DNA of 64,000 nucleotides from NCBI RefSeq assembly GCF_024713945.1, contig NW_027461514.1:62001-126000 (forward strand). The letters are read 5' to 3'. The stretch comes from Dermatophagoides farinae (Eukaryota; Arthropoda; Arachnida; Sarcoptiformes; Pyroglyphidae). The notes under the pieces were generated by a model that saw nothing but the letters and a program-made list of their open reading frames with translations, had not been told where the DNA came from and made no database searches. This document shows, piece by piece, positions 40,477 through 50,468 of this stretch (positions within the stretch are counted from its first letter, which is position 1; each line of letters opens with the position of its first letter). Made by a program: the position numbers and the translations under genes.

Positions 40477-40724
40477 ATGTCCGCGTTATTCAATCTTCAA
40501 TCGCTTCTGATTGTGCTTTGTCTTGTGATATGTAATTGCACTTATCTGAAAAAATCTTTTCCGCACATAATAAATCACAAATATGCAGGTTTTAAAGGGG
40601 TATGTAGAGTAAAGTTTATACATTTTTTTAGATGATGGGTCGCTTAGCAAGGATTGGAGAACGTTTGAGTATATACATGTCAATATTTTGTATAGGTTTG
40701 GCTGTCGGCCTGATTGTAAATTAA
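40477..40724 (+). CDS. KISH/TMEM167 small secretory-pathway membrane protein
   Basis: A 71-residue protein from two exons, 40477-40599 and 40632-40724, split by a 32-nt GTATGT...TAG intron in phase 0. The start MSALFNLQSLLIVLCLVICN, followed by CTYLKKSFP, is an almost perfect Kish signature (MSAIFNFQSLL...ICTCAYI). The second exon supplies GRLARIGERLSIYMSIFC, equivalent to the conserved ARIGERxSPY, and a second hydrophobic span. Kish proteins act early in the secretory pathway at the Golgi. The gene is easy to miss because each exon is tiny. It sits 66 bases ahead of eIF3d. Confidence 0.9.
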
Positions 40725-40790
40725 AATAAAGAGAAATTTAAAATTACAAAATTTTTTGAAAAGAAATAATTAACGAAAGTTTAGTTTATT

Positions 40791-42356
40791 ATGAATCTTT
40801 TGCCTAAAAATATTCTAGCTGATAAACCTACAATCACTCCTCATTTAAGCGAATGTATTTACCAGAATAAAATACTTACAATATGTCCATCTAGCCTCAG
40901 ACATGCTAACCCTAGAGTAACAGATTTCGGTTTCAATCATACGTCTAAGCCACCTCTGCTGGTTAAAGTGGCAGATTCTAAAGACGCCAACAGTGCTTCG
41001 ACCGACGGAAAACAGAAATACTTAAAGCGTAAACAACTTGGTAGATCTCAAGTTGTCAACCGCTTCAAGTCTGTTAACACCAAATTTGATAACAAACTTT
41101 ACTCGTCAGGCAAAAAAGACAGATTCTATTCCAACTCGTTTAGACCCAACTTGAATCACGGCTTCCGTTATCCTCATTCACGTATGGGTTTGGTTATGAG
41201 CGAGTTTTCTATTCAACTTCCTCCCAAATACGAATTATTGTACGATTTGAATTCACAAAAACTATGTAGTCTCTCGTTGCCGTCAAACAAAGTGGAAATT
41301 TCTACAATAGGATGGAAAGGACAAGCTTACGCTTTCAAGCCTGATTTTGAGCTAATTCAACCAACAAATCCGTTGATTCTACCTGAGAGCTTTAACAAAA
41401 TTCTTCTCTCTGACCATCCAAAGTGTTTAGACGACGAAACCTTGTGTAATTCGGCCGAAAATCCAGAAGTTGACGCTGTAATAACTTCCAACGTCTTGGC
41501 CTTATTGATGTGCGTGAATTTGTCGCGCTATGGTTGGCAAGTTGTTTGTTACAAATTCGGTAAAACTTTAGTGTTTGACGTACCCGAAGAAAACAATTTT
41601 GTTGATTTGAACATCGTTGGAGAACACAGTGATCTTCCAGCAGACGTTTCGCAAAAAGAAATAGCCAAAAAAGCTGCGGTCATTAACTGTAACTTTCAAA
41701 ATTTCTGTTTAGACAAGGAAAACATCGTCGTAGCTGGTGACGATATCGAGTTTGAAAACGTGCATCCTATCTACAACTCTCAGTTGTACCATTACAGACA
41801 ACTAGTCATCCCTCCTATAAATTCCGTCTCCAGTCAATATGGCTCAGCTGTCTCTATGCGTCCGCTAACTGTCCATGTCAGAGGATTTATCCATGCGGCG
41901 TCTACTGACACAAACGGCAATATATCTGAATATCATAATATTCATTGCTTCAACGAAGGATTAATTCCTTCCAAAAAATCTACTTGGAAACAAAGTTTAC
42001 AAAAAGAAAAAGGATTTGTTATTGTTCGTGAGCTACGTGAAAACAGTAACGTTTTTGGACGTTGGCTATTCAATTGTATTGTATCAGGCGCTTCCACAAT
42101 GAAACTAGGATTTGTTTCTACCAACAATAACGAACACTCTCTACTTAACATCCATTCCGCCAAGATCAACGAATTAATGGTTCAATATGACTTCAAGCTC
42201 AACAATTCTTACGCTATATTTAGAGAAATTTGTGACATTATTTTGAATGACACTGAACACACTGAATGCAAGTACTACATAACGAAAGAATCGTTCAACC
42301 CTAACCTGCGTATCCATCGCGCACCAATTGACTTATCAGCTTCTGACGAGAATTAA
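40791..42356 (+). CDS. eIF3d: Translation initiation factor eIF3 subunit D
   Basis: eIF3d is the cap-binding subunit of the eIF3 complex, positioning selected mRNAs on the 40S subunit. The 521-residue single-exon protein has the basic N-terminal RNA-contact region (KQKYLKRKQLGRSQ), then the family segments WKGQAYAFKPDF, DAVITSNVLALLMCVNLSRYGWQVV, the central YHYRQLVIP, LTVHVRGFIHA, and FGRWLFNCIVSGASTMKLGFVS near the C-terminus. It ends with an acidic SASDEN. Length is close to the family's usual 525-585. Confidence 0.88.
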   Translation: MNLLPKNILADKPTITPHLSECIYQNKILTICPSSLRHANPRVTDFGFNHTSKPPLLVKVADSKDANSASTDGKQKYLKRKQLGRSQVVNRFKSVNTKFDNKLYSSGKKDRFYSNSFRPNLNHGFRYPHSRMGLVMSEFSIQLPPKYELLYDLNSQKLCSLSLPSNKVEISTIGWKGQAYAFKPDFELIQPTNPLILPESFNKILLSDHPKCLDDETLCNSAENPEVDAVITSNVLALLMCVNLSRYGWQVVCYKFGKTLVFDVPEENNFVDLNIVGEHSDLPADVSQKEIAKKAAVINCNFQNFCLDKENIVVAGDDIEFENVHPIYNSQLYHYRQLVIPPINSVSSQYGSAVSMRPLTVHVRGFIHAASTDTNGNISEYHNIHCFNEGLIPSKKSTWKQSLQKEKGFVIVRELRENSNVFGRWLFNCIVSGASTMKLGFVSTNNNEHSLLNIHSAKINELMVQYDFKLNNSYAIFREICDIILNDTEHTECKYYITKESFNPNLRIHRAPIDLSASDEN

Positions 42357-42433
42357 TTATAATCAATTTTACATTAAATTGTCTTTTCTATTTATATTGA
42401 AGAGCCGTCTGTGACGTCGCTCACCCATTTGTT

Positions 42434-42956
42434 TTATTTGTTGAAATATTTTTCATTCACAGATGTTATACAATTTCGTTCAAATTCAGAATCGGAACTA
42501 GTTTTGTTGTCGCTCAAGCTAGCATCTATTTCTTCTGAATTGTTTGTGTTCGCTAGCAAGTCTTTCGACAAAGCGTATTGGTCACATAAATTATCAATAG
42601 AAATATCAGCTAGTTTCTCGATGCTAACCACAGAGTTTGCATTCAGTTCGTCTAAGCGTGACTCGTCTATCTGCTGCTCTATGTTTATGAATTTATTATC
42701 ACTAGACATGTTTGTTTGATTTATATCGAACAAACCGATGTTTAAAGTCAGCTCTATTTCTCTAGGACTATTTACATCGAAAATTTGTTCTGTTTGTACA
42801 TTGTTTATTTCGATTTCGTCGGAATCTGCATAATTATTTTGACTGAAATTTTTTTCGGAGAATTGGTCGATAGCCGCAGTAAAACTTTCCAGACGTTGTA
42901 ACACTATAAAACGTTTAATTTAGCACAAAGAACGTACAGTCATCGTTCATTTTCAT
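42434..42956 (-). CDS. Small acidic unidentified protein
   Basis: A 19-nt first exon (42938-42956, MKMNDD) joins exon 2 (42434-42903) over a 34-nt GTACGT...TAG intron, giving 162 residues. The protein is rich in Asp, Glu, Asn and Ser with little hydrophobic content; a short helix LLQRLESFTAAIDQF opens exon 2. I recognise no family. A second in-frame ATG two codons later (within exon 1) would also serve. It shares a 69-bp upstream region with the divergent eL36 gene. Confidence 0.55.
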
Positions 42957-43025
42957 TTTTAGTTTTATTCATGAATTATTGTATTGTCTTATTTTTTTTT
43001 TATTGTAAAGTCTATCAAATTCAAA
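42957..43025. promoter_or_regulatory. Compact bidirectional promoter region
   Basis: Only 69 bases separate the ATG of the acidic protein (minus strand) from the ATG of eL36 (plus strand). Both 5' UTRs and both core promoters must fit here. It holds a ten-T run and the palindrome TTCATGAA; no known motif is certain. Confidence 0.45.
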
Positions 43026-43444
43026 ATGGCGAGAAAAGATAAGTGTAAGTTATAATAGAGCGAAGCTTTCTTCCCTTTCGAGTTTCTTTGTCAATAATAA
43101 ACGCTTGAATTGAGTAGAAGGCGAAGCGCTTGTATTAAAATATTTTTTTAGCTGAAAAAAAACCAAAGATTCCATCTTACAAGGTCGATAAGACCGTTCC
43201 TGAAGACGTCATTCCCCGCAAGCAATCTTTCAAGACTAATGCTCGTCGACAATTAGTCAACTCAGTAATCACTGAAGTTGCTGGATTTGCACCATATGAG
43301 AAACACATTATCGAACTTCTTAAACTTGGAACTGTTTCTGGTACCAAAAGAGCTCTTAAGTTCTGCAAAAAGAGAGTAGGTTCTCACTCTCGTGGGCTTA
43401 GAAAGCGAAGCTTGATTCAAAAGGCTCTCCGAGCTCAGAAATAA
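43026..43444 (+). CDS. RPL36: Large-subunit ribosomal protein eL36 (RPL36)
   Basis: A 60S component. A 19-nt exon 1 (43026-43044, MARKDK) joins exon 2 (43152-43444) across a 107-nt intron, giving 103 residues. Exon 2 carries the family core [20 protein letters not shown], then IIELLKLG, then [22 protein letters not shown]. The intron starts GTAAGT and ends in a T-run plus AG like the others but is three times their usual length. Length and motif order match eL36 fully. Confidence 0.95.
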
Positions 43445-43730
43445 GTCTTTAATTGAGCCATTATAACTTTATATATTTTTTTCGCGCCTTTATATTACAT
43501 TTCGTGGTGTGTATTTAGTTTTTTTTTATCGAATAAATAATTTAAAATAAACAAAATAAGAATCCAGAAAGCTCATACCAATGGTAGTTTATACCCGTCG
43601 ATCCAGGTAAAAATAAAACTGTTATAAAAGTTCATGGGCATTATATTTTTTATTCTCAATTAGTAACTTTTTAGACAAAACATTTAAATTTATTATTTCC
43701 AAATTGAACGAAGAGTTCTAAAGAAGAAAA

Positions 43731-44085
43731 ATGGTAAGTACATAGTTATTTGATACAAAATTCTTTTTAGGTAAATATTCCCAAAGTACGAAACACATAC
43801 TGTCCAGGCAAAAAATGCCGAAAGCACCAACCACACAAAGTTTCTCAATACAAGAAGGGAAAGGATTCTTTAGTACGACAGGGTAAGAGAAGATATGACC
43901 GTAAACAACAAGGATTTGGAGGTCAAACTAAACCCATTCAACACAACAAAGTCAAGACTACTAAAAAAATTGTATTAAAGCTTGAATGCAATGTTTGCAA
44001 ATACAAAAGACTACTGCCACTTAAGAGATGCAAGGTTTTCGAACTTGGAGGTGAAAAGAAGATTAAGGGAGGCCCAGGATTCTAA
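43731..44085 (+). CDS. RPL44: Large-subunit ribosomal protein eL42 (RPL44/RPL36A)
   Basis: A 60S component near the tRNA exit site. Exon 1 is the bare start codon (43731-43733), followed by a 37-nt intron and exon 2 (43771-44085), giving 105 residues. The sequence [51 protein letters not shown] and the closing [11 protein letters not shown] match the family in order. The zinc-binding cysteines (CPGKKC, and CNVCKY with the later RC) are kept. Splicing immediately after the start ATG is a recurring arrangement in ribosomal protein genes. Confidence 0.96.
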
Positions 44086-44433
44086 GTCTCAATTTCGCAC
44101 ACATCTTAGTTTTCCACACCAGTTCATAATAACTATATAAGTAATAATTTATTCATTTTTTCTTGCTTTATATGAACCATTGTGATAATATATATCAAAC
44201 TTATGCTAGAATTATTTTAAAAGTTAACATAAACTAAATAATATTGTTGGTCGTGGTTTATATCGAGTTTATTTCAGCGTAATTTAGAAAATTAATATTT
44301 AAATCAAGGCAGTTGAGTTTTGAATTTTCTAAAATATTATAATCAGTAATTGATGTAGTTGAATTAAGCCTAAAACAGTTTTGGTACACTGATTAAAACA
44401 TTGGCAATACTCACAAAAATTCTTTTAATCTGA
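44086..44433. other. Intergenic, no supported gene
   Basis: 348 bases between eL42 and the coiled-coil gene. AT-rich with stops in every frame. It should contain the eL42 terminator and the next promoter. No RNA gene or repeat is recognisable. Confidence 0.5.
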
Positions 44434-47124
44434 ATGGGTCGACATGACAGATACGAAGATTTAGGCTCTGCGAGTTTGAATTCTCAGGATGAAACTCGAT
44501 CAAAATCACACAAACACAAAAGTTTTCAGAGCCAGACTATTAGCAAGTCAAACGACCTGAGCAAGTATACAGTTGATCCTGTTTTACTCAAAGCTATAAA
44601 GAACGCGAAATGTGAATGTGGTGCGCGAGAATTACTTGAAAAAGAAAAAGAACATATTCGGCATGATAAAGCTGTTTTAAATGAAAGAGAAAATTTATTA
44701 GCTCGCGTCTATGTAAATTTAGATAAAATGCGAATTCGTATTGAAAAAGAGAAAGTAGAAATGGAAAAGGAACGAGTCGAGTTGAATCAACAGGCAAAGC
44801 AGGTTGAACAAGCCCGAAAAAATCTTACAGAAGATCAGAAAGAATTTATTGAGCTTCAAAAAGACTTGTGTATTTTGAAGGAGCGTCTTGAAAATTCAAG
44901 AATGGAATTAGATCAGAAAACTGCTCATTTCAATAAACAAAAAGAAATCTATATAAACGCTGAAAAAGATTTGAACTCCCATAAGGAATTAATTAGTAAA
45001 AAAATCTCCAGCCAGTCAGATCATATTAAGGTTCTTAAAAAATTAGTTAGTGATCAAGAGATTGAAATCAAAGAATTAAAAACTAAAATAAATGATGTTG
45101 AAGGAAAATCCGGTCCGTTGAAGGAAAGGGAAAGAAAATTACGAGAATGGGAGAGAGAACTCAATGATGAAAGCGATAAAATTAAAGCAAAAACCGCAGA
45201 AAGTCTTAAATTAGAAACTAAAATAAATGCTGAAATAGAAGCTTTTGAAAAATATAAGGGCGAACAATTGAAAGATATTGAAGAGAGTTACTCAAATCTC
45301 ACCAAGCGCGAACAAGAACTGTTAAAGCACATAGAAGAGAAGCAAAAGTTCTTGTCTGAAGAAGAAAAAAAACTTCAAGATATGAAAAATCATTTGTCCA
45401 AAATGTCTCAGTCTTTTAAAGAGCGTGAAAAAAACATGTTAGAAGGCGAAAACGAGCTCGAATCTAAATATAATGAGATAAACAACAAAATTCGCAGGCT
45501 AGACGAGAAGGAAGCTCAGTTAGAACAGCAGAGAAAATCATTTTACGTATGGGAAATTGAACTAAATACCAAAGCGCAAAAATGTGAGGAAAAAGAGCGC
45601 GCTTTCTTAGCTTTAACTGAACAACAAGAAGTTATAATTAGAAAGTTTGAAGCTGAGAAAAAGCGTGTAACAGACATGGCTTTAGATTTAGAACAAGATG
45701 AGATTAAGTTTAAAAAAGAAAAAAAAAGTGTCTTGATGCTTAAAAAGGAAATGGAAGCACTTCAAGAAAAATTGCAACGCAAAGAACAAGATCTACAAAA
45801 AAAGTTTTTGGAAAAGGAACGTGAGCACAAAGAACAGATGAAAAAAATGCAGACCGACTTGAAACAAGAAAAAAACTCTATTGAACAAAAAGTCGATCAG
45901 TTGATTGTATTGTCGAAAAAACTTGAGAATCTTAAGAACGACCTTTCTAAGAGAGAAGATGAACTTAATACGAAGCAAAACTACTTAGAAAGGTTTGAGA
46001 AACATTTAGAGTCCTGGAAGGCTGAGATCGAAAATAAGATCAGCAACTATATGGATTTAGGTATGGATGTCGAAGGCGTTAAAGCTGCGGCGAAGCGTTT
46101 GAAAACGTGTAGCAGCCTGAATAAGCCAGAATTATTTAGTTTTAAACCGGAAAATTTTGTAGATACGCCGTCTAAACTTAAAAAAACGCCTATAGCAGAG
46201 TCTTGCAATTCTTCTAAGTCATCCGTTAAAAGCAGTGTCCAGGATTCAGTGTGTTCAAATATAAACAACTTAAACCAAAAAATTATTGGTTTGATGAGTA
46301 TGTGCGAATTCGATCAATCTTACGACAATATTCAAACGCCTACAAACGACGAAAATCAGAACGTTCAGTTAGAAGTTAAGCCTACTGCAAGTGAACAAAT
46401 TAAAAAAAATATTGCTACTCTGTATAGAAAGAATGAGCGTGATGACCATCTTGTTGAGCAGTCCACATCAACTAAAAAATTTTTCAGCGATCTTTCATCT
46501 GAACATATCGAAAAAAGTTTACCTAAGAATTCAATTACTGAAAATAATAATGATAATGAAAATTTACCAGATGTGATTCGAGTTAAAGATTTAGATCAAA
46601 ATGAAATCAATTCAGATTCGTTCGAAAGCCTACTTAATTTAGACGAATTAGTTAGAAACAGTCTGGAAAAAGATATGAAATATGAGCTGTCCACGTCTGT
46701 AAGTGCGATCGAACCCAAAAAAATTTACATTGACGAAAATACTAATAAATCAATATTATTAGAAGAAAAAGAAAATATCGGATCACACAAAAATCATCAA
46801 AACGCGGACATGGTTACTACTTTGGAAAACTCGGAACAGTCTGCGCAACTCGAAGCTGCCTCGCACAACAACTTTAAAGAGAATTTCTTGGCCGACTTAA
46901 CAACGCAAGAAACAGAACAAGGCGTGAAGCATTCCAAAGAAAAAACCGATGAGGAAATTTTAGAGAGCATTCTCGAAGACATAGCAATCGAATATAAAAA
47001 CATTAGTTGGAATGTTAAATCGTGTTTTGACCAGAAGCCAGAAGCAAAACTTGATCTAAAAAACGAAATAAAAAATAAAAGTTCTTTACAATATGTACAA
47101 GATGAAAATACTTATGCACAATAA
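44434..47124 (+). CDS. Long coiled-coil protein
   Basis: An 896-residue single-exon protein. After a polar, Ser/His-rich start (MGRHDRYEDLGSASL) and a CECG motif near residue 60, residues about 65-560 form a continuous charged coiled coil (KEKVEMEKERVELNQQAKQ, KREDELNTKQNYLERFEKH). The C-terminal 330 residues are acidic, Ser- and Asn-rich and probably disordered. This profile fits a cytoskeletal, centrosomal or nuclear-lamina-like scaffold, but heptad patterns alone do not identify a family. No motor, kinase or membrane segment. Its 3' end is 35 bases from the convergent neighbour. Confidence 0.65.
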   Translation: MGRHDRYEDLGSASLNSQDETRSKSHKHKSFQSQTISKSNDLSKYTVDPVLLKAIKNAKCECGARELLEKEKEHIRHDKAVLNERENLLARVYVNLDKMRIRIEKEKVEMEKERVELNQQAKQVEQARKNLTEDQKEFIELQKDLCILKERLENSRMELDQKTAHFNKQKEIYINAEKDLNSHKELISKKISSQSDHIKVLKKLVSDQEIEIKELKTKINDVEGKSGPLKERERKLREWERELNDESDKIKAKTAESLKLETKINAEIEAFEKYKGEQLKDIEESYSNLTKREQELLKHIEEKQKFLSEEEKKLQDMKNHLSKMSQSFKEREKNMLEGENELESKYNEINNKIRRLDEKEAQLEQQRKSFYVWEIELNTKAQKCEEKERAFLALTEQQEVIIRKFEAEKKRVTDMALDLEQDEIKFKKEKKSVLMLKKEMEALQEKLQRKEQDLQKKFLEKEREHKEQMKKMQTDLKQEKNSIEQKVDQLIVLSKKLENLKNDLSKREDELNTKQNYLERFEKHLESWKAEIENKISNYMDLGMDVEGVKAAAKRLKTCSSLNKPELFSFKPENFVDTPSKLKKTPIAESCNSSKSSVKSSVQDSVCSNINNLNQKIIGLMSMCEFDQSYDNIQTPTNDENQNVQLEVKPTASEQIKKNIATLYRKNERDDHLVEQSTSTKKFFSDLSSEHIEKSLPKNSITENNNDNENLPDVIRVKDLDQNEINSDSFESLLNLDELVRNSLEKDMKYELSTSVSAIEPKKIYIDENTNKSILLEEKENIGSHKNHQNADMVTTLENSEQSAQLEAASHNNFKENFLADLTTQETEQGVKHSKEKTDEEILESILEDIAIEYKNISWNVKSCFDQKPEAKLDLKNEIKNKSSLQYVQDENTYAQ

Positions 47125-47159
47125 GCTAGTAATGGTTCTGAAAATTTCACATAAATGGT

Positions 47160-50100
47160 TCATTGAAACAATTGTGAAGAAATTATCTCTGCGTCTGGGC
47201 TAGCGCGCGACAAGACTATTTGTTCTAGTTTGGACATGGATGCTGGGTCTTTGTAAACGTTTTGCATTAAAAGTGCATAGCACTCGTTACTCAGCTTACT
47301 CTGTACAAAATTCTGAGAAATATGGTCTACATTGCTGAGCTTTTTCAGAGTTGATCTGAGACAAAGCGATACCGTCAAAAAGATATTCATCATGGATTGT
47401 TTGAAGACGTTTTTCAAATTTTGCGAATATTCAGCTAAAAATCGACGTTCGAGCATTGATTCGTTCAACTGGTCACGTATCGTTCGATACAGCAGATACA
47501 TGAACGTTTCAATTTGGACAATTTCAGGATCTTTAATTATTGTTGGGACGACCGAAAGAGATGTGTATTTTTCCGCCCAAAGCAGAAATCCGTTATTGTT
47601 CGAGTTGGGAACAATCATTGGCTTGGCGTTTTTCGGATGCTTTTCATACCAAGCATCAACAGCTTGATATATTTCTGACTCTGTCTCAAAGTCTCGTTCA
47701 AATAAAAATGGCGTAGTACTCAGTTTTTGATAATCAAACCAGTTTGAAATGATTTTCGTTTGATCTACTTTAGACACCGCTATGTCTCGCAACTTGGTAT
47801 CGATGCCATCATTCTGCGTGAAGTACGTCAATACGGATGCCAGAAAATCTTCAAAATTGGGTACTGGAACTTGCACCGTGTATGTCTCAAATGGATTCAA
47901 GTAATACTTGATTAAGTAGCTTTTGTTGTAGGTGCTGGTACGTGCGAGCCAGAGCAAAAATGACTCGTGTATATGTGGCTTGTAAATATCCTTGTTTATT
48001 TTTTTTCTAATCACAACAGCAATATTTTGTTTTGGAGTCTTAACGTATTCAGACCAAAAGTCTTCTTTCTCTAATGCTTGTATCAGAAAATTGTTTTTCA
48101 GCAAGTTTAGTCGTTTTGGGAAGTTAAATATTAAATATCCACTCTCTGTCGCATGAGAGTTTGTCAAATATTTGTTGATTAGAGTACGTTTTATTTTTGT
48201 GTCGTGAACTAAATTAGGATATGTCGAGCCATTGTAAATCTCATTTTCTAGTAAATGCATCACCTCAGAATCTGTTTGCTCCTTACAAGTTGTCTCGTTT
48301 TCGTCAACTAGATCAGAACTTGCGGTGTCTATTTTCTGTGTTTTGAAAAAAAGCCGAGTTGGGAAGAAACAGTCTGTACCGTACTTTTCGGAACTTTTTT
48401 CAAAAAAAATCTTGGGGATTTTTTTGCTTTTCTAGACTAGCAAGTGTGTCAATAAAAAAAGCCCATAGTTTGATGCTGTTTTTGTCGAACTTGTAAAACT
48501 TTTGATAGATCTCTTGTATATCAAAAACGTTTGCGTCGTAGTTTCTCTTAACCGATTTTTTAGGTTCATCTGTATTTGAAAGAGAAGGTAAAAGAGTTAC
48601 CTTATTTTGATCAACGCTGTGCGAGCTTGAAGAGCTCTTTTCACCCTCAAGCAACTTGTTACAAACATCTAATAAAAAAATGACTAGCAACTCTCGATTT
48701 ATGCTTGTTTTTTGGTAGTAATAAATGCTATACGCCCTGTCAGTCTTGATAAGTTTAAACTTTAAAATATCACTGGTCTTTAAGTTGATTGCTTCGCCAT
48801 ACAACGTTAGTAGTTTTAATTCTCGAACACAGTTGCCACTTTGTGAATATGAAAGCACTGATTTCTGCGTTAGAGTCTTCCAAAAGTATTCAAAATCTTG
48901 AGCGGGAACTTTGCTTACAGAGGTAAGGATATCGTGTTGCATTTGCACTAAAAACGTTTCTATACCGTCAAATTGTGTTGGACCACTACTTATCTTGTTA
49001 TTTGCTACAATTAGATTTGCTTTTGACAGCTTGTTTGATATAAAACACTTGCGATAACTACTGTCAACTTGAATGTTAGGAATGTAAGGATTGTTTTCGA
49101 CCTTTGCTTTTATTTCCCAAAGAATGCTGTGTAGGCTGTTTTTTAGTACGGATTCGATTAAGTTGAGCGTTGATTGCTCGAGATCTTCAGACTTGCTATA
49201 AATCTTTGTTTCCTTTGCTGGAACCGTATTATCTATTGTTTTTAAAGAATTGTTTCGTAGAATATTCTCTTTTTGGGCAACACTATTAGACTCTTCTCGG
49301 TCAGAGTTGATCGAACCATAAAGGTTTTTTTCGAAGATGAAGTTTTCATAATCATGGTATTGGTCGAAATCCAATTGATTTTTAGGATTTAAGTCTGATG
49401 GTTGCTCTTGTTCGATTCCACTGAATTCAACGTCTCTAAACGAATATAACCAATCGATTTTGTTTTCGGTTTTTTCAGAATTTGAGCTTTTTGTCGAATT
49501 AGATTGTGCTATTAAAAACGTAGAATGATCTTTTGATAATAAGCTAGACCTATGATAGTTTGCAGTAGAACAAAATCCGGGTTTAGTAGAATCGTCAACT
49601 TTTGTTGTACTATAGAATTTAAAATGATTTGAAAACAAGTTATGATAAAATTTATAGCAAGGGTCTTCAAAATCTAATAAATCAGCTACGGCTTGAGTAG
49701 GTCTAAAATGACTTTCTGAGCACGATGACACTAAACCTCTGGATTGAGTTATTCTCATTAACGACTCGCTAGAACGAACTGAATCTATAGTTTCAATCGA
49801 CTCGAGGTTGCACAGAAGTTCAGCTTTTTTCTCGTTTGTTTGCGTCAAACCTAGATGACTGGTTTTGCAGCGAACATGATCATGATCGTGCGAATAATAT
49901 GGATTTCTTCTCAAATACTTTATAAACGAATTACGGTATCTTTGAATAAATACCTTATGTTTAAAAGCGGTGAACTTGAATTTCAATCTACTCAGCAACT
50001 TTTTTTGAATTCTTTTATATTTTGTCTGGCGACTTGTTGGAAACAGAACTCTTTCGAAAACTGAAGCGTCATTACTTTCTTTAATTACTCTTTTGTATGT

Positions 50101-50166
50101 TACTACTATAATCAAGAAAATATTTATCAGTGTCAAGTAAACATTCTCGAATTTATTTATTCTCAT
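47160..50166 (-). CDS. Long unidentified protein interrupted by an apparent frameshift
   Basis: Two consecutive frames look like one gene. The 5' part starts at an ATG (50166; MRINKFENVYL) and ends at a TGA at 48400-48402, about 588 residues. Directly past that stop, the next frame is open without a break (SSEKYGTDCFFPTRLFF onward) down to 47160. Losing one base in the T8 run (48402-48409, minus-strand sense) or the nearby A7 run joins them into about 1001 residues. No GT-AG intron explains the shift. The N-terminus has one hydrophobic span (LTLINIFLIIVVTYK), a likely signal anchor, then a very basic region. The rest is polar, with a helical C-terminal part. I recognise no family. Confidence 0.55.
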
Positions 50167-50468
50167 TACATTTTGTAATTCTATTAACACAATGGTGCAT
50201 GAAATTTAATTTAAGTACATATCACGTAGGGCCACTGCTAATTGATTTAGTGTGATAGATTTTGATTTAATAATATTTACAAGATTATATTTAACACAAA
50301 AATTAATTTACTATTTTTATCATCGAAAATCAGATTCACTCATTTTTGGTAACATTATAAACCGACGTTAGGAATAGCTGTGAATCTTTCACAGATTTCT
50401 AAAAGTTCATTTTGGTTTTAATTGCATAGATTTTTGTTTTTTGTGTGTTATTCTCCGTTTCACATTTA
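50167..50468. other. Divergent intergenic region, no gene seen
   Basis: About 300 bases between the two divergent start codons of the frameshifted gene and the P-loop gene. It should hold both promoters. It is AT-rich with several poly-T tracts near 50400-50440. No RNA gene or repeat is recognisable. Confidence 0.45.

Noticed and set aside
40486..40683. Minus-strand frame over the KISH gene
   Set aside because: The plus strand encodes the well-conserved KISH protein over the same bases.
43177..43368. Minus-strand frame over eL36
   Set aside because: It is antisense to the conserved eL36 exon 2.
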